Positions 9,071-18,022 of a DNA stretch of 64,000 bases are shown here, piece by piece. The notes beneath the pieces were generated by a model. The model had not been told where the DNA came from. It was given only the letters and a program-made list of their open reading frames with translations, and did not search any database. Source of the stretch: Pseudorhizobium xiangyangii (GTDB taxonomy: Bacteria > Pseudomonadota > Alphaproteobacteria > Rhizobiales > Rhizobiaceae); NCBI RefSeq assembly GCF_020531965.1, contig NZ_JAJAWH010000022.1:23848-87847 (forward strand), read 5' to 3'. The position numbers were made by a program, and so were the translations under genes. How positions within the stretch are numbered: position 1 is the first letter of the stretch; every line of letters starts with the position of its first letter.

Positions 9071-10180
9071 ATGAGCATCGTCGTTAATGAGCCTGTTCCG
9101 CGTCCCGGTATCCTGGACATCGCCGCCTATGTGCCCGGCAAGGAACATGCGCCCGGCGTCGCGCGCGTCTTCAAGCTGTCTTCCAATGAGACGCCGCTTG
9201 GAGCAAGCCCGAAGGCGATGGAAGCCTTCAAGCAGTCCGTCGACAATCTCGAGATCTACCCGGATGGACAGGCGACCGCTCTGCGCGAGGCGATCGCCTC
9301 CGTGCATGGGCTGAACCCCGCCAACATCATGTGCGGCAACGGGTCCGACGAACTTCTCGGCCTTCTCTGCCATGTATATCTCGGCACTGGCGACGAGGGC
9401 ATCATCACGGAGCACGGCTTCCTCGTCTACAAGATCCAGATCATGGGCGCCGGTGCCAAGCCGGTTGTGGTCAAGGAAAAGGACTGCACGGTTGACGTCG
9501 ATGCCATCCTGGCAGCCGTCACCGAGAAGACGAAACTCGTCTTCATCGCCAATCCCGGCAATCCGACAGGGACCTTTGTTCCGGTCCCGGAAATCCGCCG
9601 CCTGCAGGCGAGCCTGCCGAAGAATGTCATCCTCGTCCTTGACGCGGCCTATGCGGAGTATGTCCGTCGCAACGATTACGAGGCGGGGCTGGAGCTGGTG
9701 TCCGCCAACCGCAATGTCGTGATGACGCGCACCTTCTCCAAGGCTTACGGCCTTGCTGCTCTTCGTATCGGCTGGATGTATGCGCCGGCTGCCATCATCG
9801 ACGCGCTCAACCGTGTCCGTGGACCGTTCAACATGAATGCGCCGGCGATCGCCGCGGGTGCAGCCGCGATCCGCGACCAGGCCTTCATCGAGAAGGCGGT
9901 GGAGCACAACAACCTCTGGCTCGACAAGCTGACGCACGCATTCAATGCGCTCGGCCTGAAGGTCACGCCTTCTGTCACGAACTTCCTGCTGATCCACTTC
10001 CCCGATGTGGATGGCAAGCGGGCCGAGGACGCGGATAACTTCCTCACCAGCCGCGGCTATATCCTGCGCGCCGTGAAGGGGTATGGGTTCCCGAATTCGC
10101 TGCGGATGACCGTGGGCTCGGAAGAAGCCAACCGGGGCGTGATCGAGACGCTTGGCGAATTCATGGGCCGGGACGCATGA
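9071..10180 (+). CDS. hisC: Histidinol-phosphate aminotransferase (HisC-type)
   Basis: A 369-residue class II pyridoxal-phosphate aminotransferase. It starts with the HisC signature [14 protein letters not shown] and has NPGNPTGTF. The PLP-binding lysine is K224 in [14 protein letters not shown], and Arg contacts follow in LRMTVGS. The classical reaction converts imidazole acetol phosphate to histidinol phosphate. It overlaps tyrC by 4 nt (ATGA), far from any other his gene in the window. A HisC/TyrC pairing is known in other alphaproteobacteria, where the enzyme also transaminates aromatic precursors, so a dual His/Tyr/Phe role is plausible. Confidence 0.93.
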   Translation: MSIVVNEPVPRPGILDIAAYVPGKEHAPGVARVFKLSSNETPLGASPKAMEAFKQSVDNLEIYPDGQATALREAIASVHGLNPANIMCGNGSDELLGLLCHVYLGTGDEGIITEHGFLVYKIQIMGAGAKPVVVKEKDCTVDVDAILAAVTEKTKLVFIANPGNPTGTFVPVPEIRRLQASLPKNVILVLDAAYAEYVRRNDYEAGLELVSANRNVVMTRTFSKAYGLAALRIGWMYAPAAIIDALNRVRGPFNMNAPAIAAGAAAIRDQAFIEKAVEHNNLWLDKLTHAFNALGLKVTPSVTNFLLIHFPDVDGKRAEDADNFLTSRGYILRAVKGYGFPNSLRMTVGSEEANRGVIETLGEFMGRDA

Positions 10181-11106
10181 CGGACGGCCACTTCGACCGC
10201 ATCGCCCTCATCGGCATAGGCCTCATCGGCTCCTCGATCGCCCGCGATCTCAAGGAACTCGGGCTTGCCAAGGAGGTGGTGATCTCGACGCGCAGCGCGG
10301 ATACCCTTCGCCGGGCTGAAGAGCTTGGGTTGGGAACGCACTATGTCGCGTCTGCGGCGGATGCGGTGAAGGACGCCGATCTCGTCATCGTTTCCGTCCC
10401 CGTCGGGGCCTCGGAGGAGGTGGCGAAACAGATCGCATCGACCCTCAAGCCAGGCGCCATCGTAACCGATGTCGGTTCCACCAAGGCTTCTGTGATCGCA
10501 CAGATGGCACCCCACATTCCGCCGGGCGTCCATTTCATTCCCGGCCACCCGTTGGCCGGAACGGAGAAGTCAGGTCCCGACGCCGGCTTTGCTGGACTGT
10601 TCCGCGAACGCTGGTGCATCTTTACGCCGCTGCCGGATACGGCTCCCCATGCGCTTGCGAAGCTCAAGGCATTCTGGACCGCGCTCGGTTCACGTATCGA
10701 TGAGATGGACCCGGAGCATCACGACAAGGTGCTGGCGATTGTCTCTCACCTGCCGCACATCATCGCCTACAACATTGTCGGCACGGCAGACGATCTGGAA
10801 ACGGTGACGGAATCGGAAGTGATTAAGTACTCCGCCTCCGGTTTCCGCGATTTCACACGTCTGGCGGCTTCCGACCCCACGATGTGGCGCGACGTCTGCC
10901 TCCACAACAGGGATGCGATCCTTGAGATGCTGGCTCGGTTTTCCGAGGATCTTGCGTATCTCCAGCGGGCGATCCGCTGGGGTGAAGGCGACAAGCTGTT
11001 CGAACTCTTCACCCGTACCCGTGCCGTGCGTCGCTCCATCATCGAAGCCGGCCAGGACGTCGATGCGCCCGACTTCGGGCGTCACGCGCTCGACGCGAAA
11101 AAATAG
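10177..11106 (+). CDS. tyrC: Cyclohexadienyl/prephenate dehydrogenase
   Basis: A 309-residue TyrA-family dehydrogenase that oxidatively decarboxylates prephenate and/or arogenate with NAD(P), giving the tyrosine precursor. The Rossmann motif [17 protein letters not shown] lies at the N-terminus. The [15 protein letters not shown] segment holds the catalytic His, and [12 protein letters not shown] follows in the helical dimer domain. No regulatory ACT or chorismate mutase domain is present, as usual for TyrC. Its start overlaps the hisC stop, so the two are coupled. It ends 16 nt from the convergent DUF2125 gene. Confidence 0.94.
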   Translation: MTDGHFDRIALIGIGLIGSSIARDLKELGLAKEVVISTRSADTLRRAEELGLGTHYVASAADAVKDADLVIVSVPVGASEEVAKQIASTLKPGAIVTDVGSTKASVIAQMAPHIPPGVHFIPGHPLAGTEKSGPDAGFAGLFRERWCIFTPLPDTAPHALAKLKAFWTALGSRIDEMDPEHHDKVLAIVSHLPHIIAYNIVGTADDLETVTESEVIKYSASGFRDFTRLAASDPTMWRDVCLHNRDAILEMLARFSEDLAYLQRAIRWGEGDKLFELFTRTRAVRRSIIEAGQDVDAPDFGRHALDAKK

Positions 11107-11122
11107 GCTGGGAAGAACTTCG

Positions 11123-12130
11123 TCAGATCGGCGGGATCTCGCCGATCTGGATGAAGCCGCCGGCAAATACCTTACCGCGGTTGATGGTGAGGTCGATGGA
11201 CGCACTCTGCCCGCCGCCGGTCAGCGCAGAAAGCATGCCGGCAACCGTTTTTAGCACGGGTGCCATATCCGGGAAGGCCTGGGCCAGGCTGTTGCGCCAG
11301 GCATCGATCTGTTCGATCTGCAGTTTCAACCGGCCGGAAAGGTAACCGTCCTGATCGATGGAGAAGGGGCCAGTCACGGTCACCACCCGTCCTTCGCCGA
11401 GGTCGGCGGATAACCTGCGCATTTCGCCTTCGGTGCCGTAGAGGGCCAGGCCGCCCGGATCCGTCCCGTCGATCATCCCGGCTCGGCCGAGCAAGGTGAC
11501 GTCCATGGTCGTCGTTATCGATGGGAGCAGTTCCGCCAACCCTTCCGCTTTAATGCGGGCATTCTGCAGGTTCAATGCAGCGTCGAGGTCCTGGCCGTTC
11601 TGGCGCAGGTGCATTTCTGTCCTGTCGGCGGCCAGGGAAAATGATTGGCCGGCAGCAGAGGAGACGATGCTGGTCGTGGAACCCTGGATCACGGTTGAGG
11701 TTCGCTCGATGCCGGCTTGCTTGGCGATAAGGCTGGATTGCAGGCTGTCCCACGTGCTCGACACGGTCAGCCCGTGGCTGGTCCGCACCTCGATCGGAGC
11801 ATCGACCTCCCAGACGATGTGACCGGGATTATAAACCTGCGCGGCTGAGCGCAGAGCGCCCAGGGTTGCAGAGATCCCGTTTTTGCTGTCATCGACGGCA
11901 ACTCTCGAGCAAAACAGCCCTATCCGGAAAGGATAGCCGCGGTATTCTGCATCGGTGCATTCGACGGAAATGCCGTTGGCTTCCTGGCCGCCGAGCAAGG
12001 CGAGCGTCTTTTCCTTGAGTGCGGAAGCGGCATAGAACCAGCCGCCGGTATAGATGGCGACGGCAAGCACGACGGCGAGTGCGAGAAGCCAAACTTTCCT
12101 GGTGACGCCGGAGCGGCTTGACGCTGCCAT
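11123..12130 (-). CDS. DUF2125 domain protein
   Basis: A 335-residue membrane-anchored protein. One hydrophobic helix (VWLLALAVVLAVAIYTGGWF) lies near residues 12-32 and the rest is predicted periplasmic. The segment CTDAEYRGYPFRIGLFC and the repeated 'L-x-A-D-x-T' beta strands are typical of DUF2125, a family largely limited to alphaproteobacteria and of unknown function. The ATG at 12130 has GGAGA six bases upstream; a longer frame to 12274 has no better site. It is divergent from the gamma-glutamylcyclotransferase gene, leaving about 65 bp for both promoters. Confidence 0.87.
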   Translation of the reverse strand: MAASSRSGVTRKVWLLALAVVLAVAIYTGGWFYAASALKEKTLALLGGQEANGISVECTDAEYRGYPFRIGLFCSRVAVDDSKNGISATLGALRSAAQVYNPGHIVWEVDAPIEVRTSHGLTVSSTWDSLQSSLIAKQAGIERTSTVIQGSTTSIVSSAAGQSFSLAADRTEMHLRQNGQDLDAALNLQNARIKAEGLAELLPSITTTMDVTLLGRAGMIDGTDPGGLALYGTEGEMRRLSADLGEGRVVTVTGPFSIDQDGYLSGRLKLQIEQIDAWRNSLAQAFPDMAPVLKTVAGMLSALTGGGQSASIDLTINRGKVFAGGFIQIGEIPPI

Positions 12131-12195
12131 GATGATCTCCAATGGTGGCTGTGATGCAGCGCAACTCAGGCTGCCGGGAACGAATGGCTCGGGAT

Positions 12196-12717
12196 ATGGA
12201 CGATTTTTGGGTGTTTGGCTACGGGTCGCTAATGTGGAATCCTGGGTTCCCGTACCAGGAAAAGGCTTGCGCACATGTGTACGGGTATCGTCGTTCCCTC
12301 TGCGTCCGCTCGCACGTGCATCGCGGCACGCCGGAGCGGCCGGGGCTTGTTCTAGGTCTTGATCGAGGTGGTTCCTGCCGAGGCATCGCCTTCCGGGTCA
12401 GCGCCGAGAACGGGCCGGATGTCCTCGCCTATCTTCGCGAGAGAGAGCTTGTAACGCATGTCTACAAGGAGCGGTTGCTGTCGGTCCTGTTGAACGACCG
12501 CCGACAGGTCCATGCGGTGGGTTACGTGGTGGATCGTGAACATTTGCAGTATGCCGGCGCACTGGAAGCCCGCGATGCAGCGGAGATCGTCCGCAGCGCC
12601 ATCGGCCAATCCGGACCCAATCCGGCCTATGTGATCAACACCGTCGCACATCTGCGCGAGATGGGTATCCGCGATCACTGGCTGGAAGGGGTGAGCCGCC
12701 TTATCGGCGAGGACTAG
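12196..12717 (+). CDS. Gamma-glutamylcyclotransferase, ChaC-like
   Basis: A 173-residue cytosolic enzyme of the ChaC/GGCT family, which releases 5-oxoproline from gamma-glutamyl peptides such as glutathione. The substrate-binding loop WVFGYGSLMWNPGF is at the extreme N-terminus. The segment ERLLSVLL and later Glu residues fit the catalytic region, and the C-terminus ends in NTVAHLREMGIRDHWL. An alternative ATG lies 12 nt upstream at 12184, and the choice is uncertain. Its TAG shares a CTAG palindrome with the stop of the convergent plsC-like gene. Confidence 0.9.
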   Translation: MDDFWVFGYGSLMWNPGFPYQEKACAHVYGYRRSLCVRSHVHRGTPERPGLVLGLDRGGSCRGIAFRVSAENGPDVLAYLRERELVTHVYKERLLSVLLNDRRQVHAVGYVVDREHLQYAGALEARDAAEIVRSAIGQSGPNPAYVINTVAHLREMGIRDHWLEGVSRLIGED

Positions 12718-13508
12718 ATCTCGCTCCGCTCAGCGCGCAGTTCTGCGAGCCGCGTCACTGCTGTCGGCGGCAGGCGCAGGTGCGGGTTCGATTCCACCGT
12801 TTCAATCAGAAGATCGTCGCTTGCCTTCTCCAGTGTAGTCATCAGCGTCTGAAAGAATTCGTCCGGGTCGAGGCCCGGCATGATCGGCGGCAGAATGCGG
12901 ACCTTGAAATGGCCCGGATAGCGGATCGATTTGCGGCGAGGCCAGAAAAGTCCCGGGTGCATCGCGATTGGTACGACCGGCACCTGAACGTCGCGATAAA
13001 TCCGCGCGATTCCGTAGCGATAGGCTGGCTCCGCACCCGGCGGCCTGCGGGTGCCTTCCGGGTAGATGACCAGCTGACGGCCGCTCTCCATCTCCTGCTT
13101 TGTACGCTGCATGACGGCGACCATGGCCTTGCCGCGCGCGCCGCGGTTGACGGGGATCATCCGCTGCTTCATCGCGTACCAGCCGAACAGCGGGATCCAC
13201 AGCAATTCGCGCTTCAGGATGTAAACCGGGTCGTCCTGCCAGGGCAGGAGCGCGTAGGTGTCCCAGAAGGACTGGTGCTTCGGCGCGAATATGCAGCCGC
13301 CCTGCGGAATGTTCTCGAGCCCCTCGATCTCGAAGGTCGTGCCGACCATCTTCTCCATCAGCCAATGGCTGGAGCGTGCCCAGTTCTTCGGGACGAGATA
13401 CGCCTTCTTGCGTGGCAAGATGAAGTAGATCGGTGTGAACACGACCATCGTGAGGATGAGGTTGGCGTAAAACGCCAGGTTGAACAGGATGGACCGCACC
13501 ATCAGCAT
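12714..13508 (-). CDS. plsC: 1-acyl-sn-glycerol-3-phosphate acyltransferase (PlsC family)
   Basis: A 264-residue membrane-associated acyltransferase that acylates lysophosphatidate to phosphatidate, or a related lysolipid. The catalytic HX4D motif is H78-D83 (HQSFWD), and the phosphate-binding motif PEGTR is at 150-154. An N-terminal hydrophobic stretch of about residues 8-30 anchors it. The start ATG at 13508 has GGGAAG a few bases upstream. Rhizobia have several paralogues, including ornithine-lipid acyltransferases; general plsC is the best call but not proven. It lies next to ydcF and ftsEX on the same strand. Confidence 0.9.
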   Translation of the reverse strand: MLMVRSILFNLAFYANLILTMVVFTPIYFILPRKKAYLVPKNWARSSHWLMEKMVGTTFEIEGLENIPQGGCIFAPKHQSFWDTYALLPWQDDPVYILKRELLWIPLFGWYAMKQRMIPVNRGARGKAMVAVMQRTKQEMESGRQLVIYPEGTRRPPGAEPAYRYGIARIYRDVQVPVVPIAMHPGLFWPRRKSIRYPGHFKVRILPPIMPGLDPDEFFQTLMTTLEKASDDLLIETVESNPHLRLPPTAVTRLAELRAERSEI

Positions 13509-13589
13509 GTAGGACTTCCCCTTTGAATCAAGGGCTGCCTACACGAGATCTGCCTGTAACGAAAGCTGGCTTGAAAAACTCCGGATGTG

Positions 13590-14327
13590 TCAAAGTAGCT
13601 GCCTGAAACCGGCAGCCTCGGTTTTCTCGCGAGGTCTGAGGCCATTCGTGTGCCCCAGTCCCATCCAGTCGCGGGCGATTGCCACGACGACCTTTGCATA
13701 TTCCAGGATCATTATTCGCACCACGTCCGGCTCGGTGAACCATGCCTTGCGGGTCAGGTCGGAATTGACAACAGGGTAGGGGATGAACTCGGTGACGGGA
13801 TCGACCCGCCGCAATTCATGCAGACTGCGCGGCATGTGATAGTTCTGGGTGACGACGAGCACCACGGTGAAGCCGTTGTCGTGGATCCAGGTCGAAATCT
13901 CGCTGGCATTGCCGATCGTGTCGAGCGCGTCATAGCCGACGTCCACGCAGCACGTGAACAGATCCGATGGCGTCTGCGTCATCTTGCGGATCTGCGCCGG
14001 CGTGGTCGACGGATGGGCGCCCGAGATCAGCAATCGCTTTCCAGCGCCGTCGCGCAACAGGCCCATCGCCTGATCAATGCGCTGGTAGCCGCCGGTCAGT
14101 ACGACGATTGCATCGGCCTTGACACCCTCAGGCGGTCGCATCGAGGCGACGGAATCGGCGAACCACAGAAACCCTCCAAAGATCGCTGCGAGCATCACGA
14201 ACACGCCGGTGATGAGCCAGCGCGCCGTGCGCCTCAACCTGCTGTGACGAGAAAACAGCTGGCGTGACACGCGCCGTCGCGGCGGGCTGGGCGATCCGTT
14301 TCCCTTCGTTGACCGAGTCGTGCTCAT
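13590..14327 (-). CDS. YdcF/SanA-family DUF218 protein
   Basis: A 245-residue protein with a basic N-terminus, one membrane helix at about residues 36-57 and an extracytoplasmic DUF218 domain. Family signatures are ADAIVVLTGGYQRIDQAM, LLISGAHPST and VVTQNYHMPRSL. E. coli relatives (SanA, ElyC, YdcF) affect envelope integrity and lipid-carrier use, but the reaction is unsettled. It sits between plsC and ftsX on the same strand, a conserved envelope neighbourhood in Rhizobiales. Gaps of 66-81 nt to its neighbours allow either a shared or separate transcript. Confidence 0.88.
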   Translation of the reverse strand: MSTTRSTKGNGSPSPPRRRVSRQLFSRHSRLRRTARWLITGVFVMLAAIFGGFLWFADSVASMRPPEGVKADAIVVLTGGYQRIDQAMGLLRDGAGKRLLISGAHPSTTPAQIRKMTQTPSDLFTCCVDVGYDALDTIGNASEISTWIHDNGFTVVLVVTQNYHMPRSLHELRRVDPVTEFIPYPVVNSDLTRKAWFTEPDVVRIMILEYAKVVVAIARDWMGLGHTNGLRPREKTEAAGFRQLL

Positions 14328-14393
14328 GAGTCCGTCAATAGACCGAGATACAGGTAGAGAACAGGGCTTTATATTGCGTCATGGTGCTGCATC

Positions 14394-15401
14394 TCACGAC
14401 GCGGGCAAGCCATCGGATTTTGCCGGGTCGGAGCGGATCAGGTCAATCTCGTCAATCGTGCGCATGACAGTGATGCGTGCCGTCAAAGTGGTCAGCAAGG
14501 CAATGATGATCATGGTTGTGAGGATACCGAGATATCCTCCGAACCCCAGGGAAAATGTCCCGAACAGCGCTGTTGCCTGATCGCTTTCCGGGGTGGCGCG
14601 TGAATTGGCCTGCCATACCCCCAGGAGCGCGAACAGGACTGCCGCCACCGCGCTTCCGGCTGCCGAACCCTTCAGGCTGATCTTCAGGAAATGCTTTTGG
14701 AATTCCCTGGCAACGAAAGAGCTTTCGGCTCCGACGAAATGCAGCACCTCCACGATATGCCTGTTTCCGGAGATCACGCCGCGGGTGGCGAAGACCACAG
14801 TCAGGACCATGGCGATAAAGACGAGGACCAGAACACCGGTCCCGATCATCACGGTCGTGCTCGCCATGGAAATGAGCCTGTCCACCCATGTGCGGTGATC
14901 GTCGAGGAATGCCTGGGGAAGTTCCAGCGCCAGGAGATCTCGCATGGCGGCAAAGTCCGGAGGGTTCTGCTCGTCGATGGTGATGATTACCAGGCGGGGA
15001 ATCGGCAAGTCCTCGAGATTCAGTCCGGTACCGAGCCACGGCTCGAGGAGGCGGGCCGTGGCGCCATCGTCCATGATGGTGCCATCCTTGGTGCCGACGA
15101 AGCCGAGGGCGAGATCCTTCGCCTGCTGAAGTGCCCTATCCATGTCCAGGCCTTCGGCCGGCTTGATCTGGATGGTGATCTCGCGCGAAATCTGGCTCTG
15201 CCAGCCGGCCGCGGTCGCCCGCACCATGCTGACGGCGCCAAGCGTCAAGCAGGCGAGGAAGGCCATGATGGCAATGACGACGATCAGCGCATTGCCCTGG
15301 ATATTGGAGGGCGGCAAGATCGGCCCGGTCGGCCGGACACGCATCTCGGTCCGCCGTTGTTGCGTTTCATGTGCCTGCGCTGGCCGGGACATCTCATTCA
15401 T
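14394..15401 (-). CDS. ftsX: Cell division protein FtsX
   Basis: FtsX is the permease-like subunit of the FtsEX complex, which couples septum assembly to peptidoglycan hydrolase activation in the periplasm. The 335-residue protein has a first helix near residues 36-60, a periplasmic domain, then three more helices in the C-terminal half (around MIGTGVLVLVFIAMVLTVVF and later). The motif VEVLHFVGAESSFVAREFQ between helices is the typical FtsX cytoplasmic loop. Its ATG overlaps the ftsE end by 8 nt, so the pair is translationally coupled. Confidence 0.95.
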   Translation of the reverse strand: MNEMSRPAQAHETQQRRTEMRVRPTGPILPPSNIQGNALIVVIAIMAFLACLTLGAVSMVRATAAGWQSQISREITIQIKPAEGLDMDRALQQAKDLALGFVGTKDGTIMDDGATARLLEPWLGTGLNLEDLPIPRLVIITIDEQNPPDFAAMRDLLALELPQAFLDDHRTWVDRLISMASTTVMIGTGVLVLVFIAMVLTVVFATRGVISGNRHIVEVLHFVGAESSFVAREFQKHFLKISLKGSAAGSAVAAVLFALLGVWQANSRATPESDQATALFGTFSLGFGGYLGILTTMIIIALLTTLTARITVMRTIDEIDLIRSDPAKSDGLPAS

Positions 15402-16053
15402 AGATATCGAGCCGTCCTTCCGTGAGGATCATCCGCCGCGCGTCGATCTTGTCCATCAGACCCAGGTCGTGTGTGGCAATTACCACCGCCGTGCCAAGGC
15501 GGTTGAGTTCGAGAAAGAGATTGAGCAGGCGCTGGGCCATGGGAGGGTCGACGTTGCCGGTGGGTTCGTCCGCCAGCAGGATTTCCGGGCGGTCTATGAG
15601 TGCGCGGGCGATGGCTGCGCGCTGCTTTTCGCCGCCCGAAAGCACGGCCGGCAGAACGTTGATCCGCTCGCCCAGGCCCACCCACTTCAATAGCTCGATC
15701 ACGTCGTTGCGATAGGTCCCTTCCTCCTTGCCGCGTACCCGTAGGGGCAGCGCCACGTTCTCGTAGGTCGTCAGGTGGTCGAGCAGGCGGAAGTCCTGGA
15801 AGACGATACCCACACGCCGTCGCAGCATCGGGAGTTCGCCGCGCGGAATCTGCGAGAGGTCGCGCCCGAACATGCGAATCAGGCCACGGGTCGGCTGCAG
15901 CGACATGAACAGGAGACGCAGCAGTGTCGTCTTGCCCGCACCCGATGGCCCCGTCAGGAACTGAAACGAGCGCTTCGGAATGTCGAACGTCATGTCCCGG
16001 AGGATCTCCGGTCCCATTCCATAGCGGAGGCCGACATTCTCGAAATGTATCAA
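15394..16053 (-). CDS. ftsE: Cell division ATP-binding protein FtsE
   Basis: FtsE is the ATPase of the FtsEX divisome complex. The protein is 219 residues if started at the TTG at 16053, matching the family length and the usual IHFENVGLRYGMG opening. Walker A is GPSGAGKT at about 35-42. The ABC signature is LSGGEKQR and Walker B is ILLADEPTG. A longer in-frame start at 16146 adds 31 residues with no family similarity. No clear ribosome-binding site precedes the TTG, so the start is likely but unproven. Confidence 0.93.
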   Translation of the reverse strand: MIHFENVGLRYGMGPEILRDMTFDIPKRSFQFLTGPSGAGKTTLLRLLFMSLQPTRGLIRMFGRDLSQIPRGELPMLRRRVGIVFQDFRLLDHLTTYENVALPLRVRGKEEGTYRNDVIELLKWVGLGERINVLPAVLSGGEKQRAAIARALIDRPEILLADEPTGNVDPPMAQRLLNLFLELNRLGTAVVIATHDLGLMDKIDARRMILTEGRLDIYE

Positions 16054-16272
16054 TGGAGAACCCAAATCCCGATGTTGGTGCCGCCCAACCAACCAAGGGC
16101 CGGCGATTTCTATCGCTACCGGATTAGGTCGTTTTAAGGGCCGCATTTCCGAAGCATTAACCAGTTGAATTTACGACTGGGTAGGATTCGATTCAATGCC
16201 AAGATTTTCGGTTGTTCGAAAACGCGGCAGACAAGGGTCTCGAGACATGCTTGGGACCCGGAAAGGGAAACG

Positions 16273-16926
16273 ATGACCGCCATCGACATCCTTCCTCCCG
16301 AGCCTGCTTCGGCCCGTGGACGGGCAATTCACAAAGCCGCAGGAAACGTCGTGGATGCCACGTTCGTGACTGTCAGGCGAACGGCAGCCCGCAGGCCAGG
16401 GGCAACGGCCGGTAGTAACGGCAGCTTTGAAAGCCGCAGGCGGCAGGTCACGACACCTGACAGTCCTTTGGCCTCCACGGTCCGGGTTTTGGCCGGAAAA
16501 GCAGAGCAGGCACTCATGCGCCTGTCGGCGGATTTCTTTGCGGCCATGGTTGCTCTCGTCTTCATCGCTGTATTCGGCATGTGCGGCGGTTTCACGCTGC
16601 TTCTTGGCAATTCAGACGGTATCGGGGAGAAGCCCGGTCTCGACCTCACGCATGTCAACCTTACCGCCCAGGATGCTGACGGCATGCGTGTTCTGATGAT
16701 CAACGGGATCGTCGAGAACAACGGCGAGAATCGTCTCGAACTGCCAGGCATTCAGGCGCATCTGGTGTCGGATGGCAGCATTGTCGCCAGTACGTTCATC
16801 GATCCGCCGGTTACCGGAATCGAAGGCGGGCAAAGCCATGGTTTTGCCGCTCGGATTCCGCATCCCGGTGGAAAAAACCCGGAGCTCAAGCTTTCCTTTG
16901 CGTCGCAGGATGCTTCCGGTCGTTGA
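16273..16926 (+). CDS. Single-pass membrane protein of unknown function (DUF3426-like C-terminus)
   Basis: I do not recognise a named gene. The 217-residue product has a Pro/Ala/Arg-rich cytoplasmic N-terminus, one membrane helix at about 88-111, and a periplasmic domain. That domain carries a beta pattern (LDLTHVNLTAQDADG, MINGIVENNGENRLELPGI, RIPHPGG) like the DUF3426/FxLYD-type domains often found behind zinc-ribbon motifs. No CxxC zinc ribbon is present here. ATG at 16273 follows AAAGGGAAACG. It sits between divergent ftsE and downstream hpt, 42 nt from hpt, so they may be cotranscribed. Confidence 0.75.
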   Translation: MTAIDILPPEPASARGRAIHKAAGNVVDATFVTVRRTAARRPGATAGSNGSFESRRRQVTTPDSPLASTVRVLAGKAEQALMRLSADFFAAMVALVFIAVFGMCGGFTLLLGNSDGIGEKPGLDLTHVNLTAQDADGMRVLMINGIVENNGENRLELPGIQAHLVSDGSIVASTFIDPPVTGIEGGQSHGFAARIPHPGGKNPELKLSFASQDASGR

Positions 16927-16968
16927 TTGTGCTATCGGCGGGCCTTCCGAACCATCCAGGAGAGCCCC

Positions 16969-17523
16969 ATGCCCGTTGTCCGCGGCAAGAATATTGAGCC
17001 GCTTTATACCGCAGAGGCTATCGCGGAGCGAAACCGCACTATCGCTACAGAGATCGCGAAAGGCCCGACGCAGGACCTGCTCGTCATCGCCATCCTCAAG
17101 GGCTCGTTCATTTTCGCTGCGGATCTCATCCGCGCGCTCCACGACGTTGGCCTGGCGCCCGAAGTGGAGTTCATCACGCTTTCCAGCTATGGCACCGGCA
17201 CCGTTTCCCAGGGCGTACGTATCGTCAAGGATATCGACAGCGACGTGCATGGCCGTGATGTACTCCTGATCGATGATATTCTGGAATCCGGCCGGACACT
17301 GAAGTTTGCCAAAGAATTGCTCTACGAGCGCGGCGCGCGCAACGTGTCCATCGCCGTCCTCCTGGACAAGAGCGTCAAGCGCAAGGAAGAGCTGGAGGCG
17401 GATTTCGTCGGCTTCGAATGCCCCGACTACTTCGTCGTCGGCTACGGCATGGACGTCGCCTATGCGTTTCGCGAATTGCCGTTCGTGGGTGTTGTCACCG
17501 GAGATGCGGATAGCGAAAGCTAG
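16969..17523 (+). CDS. hpt: Hypoxanthine phosphoribosyltransferase
   Basis: This purine-salvage enzyme makes IMP or GMP from hypoxanthine or guanine and PRPP. The 184-residue protein has the PRPP loop VLLIDDILESGRT at about 98-110. The early loop with AILKGSFIFAADL and the flexible loop SSYGTGTVS are also visible. The C-terminal FVVGYGMDVAYAFRELPFV is the usual purine-binding end. ATG at 16969 follows CCAGGAGAG. It precedes cpdR by about 120 nt, with a candidate CtrA half-site in the gap. Confidence 0.96.
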   Translation: MPVVRGKNIEPLYTAEAIAERNRTIATEIAKGPTQDLLVIAILKGSFIFAADLIRALHDVGLAPEVEFITLSSYGTGTVSQGVRIVKDIDSDVHGRDVLLIDDILESGRTLKFAKELLYERGARNVSIAVLLDKSVKRKEELEADFVGFECPDYFVVGYGMDVAYAFRELPFVGVVTGDADSES

Positions 17524-17544
17524 CGCTCCGGCGTCGGCAACTCG

Positions 17545-17552
17545 TTAACCAT
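17545..17552 (+). promoter_or_regulatory. CtrA half-site upstream of cpdR (candidate)
   Basis: The sequence TTAACCAT matches the core half-site bound by the alphaproteobacterial cell-cycle regulator CtrA. It lies 95 bp before the cpdR start. A second TTAA seven bases on is absent, so it is a half-site only. Binding is inferred, not shown. Confidence 0.4.
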
Positions 17553-17646
17553 CTCTGGCGGCTAGGGGTTCCATGTTTACTCCTCGACAAGGAAAGTCTG
17601 GTGATTTGCTCCCAAACTGAAACACAAAAGGGAGAAAGCGATCGTC

Positions 17647-18021
17647 ATGGCCAAGATCCTGATAACCGAGGACGAAGACTCCCTGCGCATGTTCGTTGCC
17701 CGTGCACTTCGTCTCGACGGTCACGAAACCCATGAAGCGGGCGATGGTGCGGAAGGGCTGGAGAAGCTCGATGAATCGCAGTTCGACCTGCTGCTGTCGG
17801 ATATTCGAATGCCGGTAATGGATGGTATCGAGCTGGCGCATCAGGCTGCGGCACGTCATCCCAGCCTCAAGATACTGCTGATGACCGGCTATGCCGATCA
17901 GCGCGAACGCGCCGACGATCTCGCTGAGAAGATCATCGACGTGGTGGAGAAGCCTTTTGCGCTTCCCGATATCCGCAAGGCAGTAGCCCGCGCTCTGGCC
18001 GAAAGCCCGCGTGCCGCGTGA
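17647..18021 (+). CDS. cpdR: CpdR-like single-domain response regulator
   Basis: A 124-residue stand-alone receiver domain of the CpdR type. In alphaproteobacteria unphosphorylated CpdR helps deliver substrates to ClpXP, linking phosphorelay state to cell-cycle proteolysis, including that of CtrA. The acidic pocket residues are ED near 8-10, the phosphoacceptor is D52, T80 is in LLMTGY, and K102 is in EKPF. No output domain follows. It is monocistronic and runs convergently into the TIGR02302 gene, whose stop is 1 nt past its own. Confidence 0.93.
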   Translation: MAKILITEDEDSLRMFVARALRLDGHETHEAGDGAEGLEKLDESQFDLLLSDIRMPVMDGIELAHQAAARHPSLKILLMTGYADQRERADDLAEKIIDVVEKPFALPDIRKAVARALAESPRAA

Positions 18022-18022
18022 C

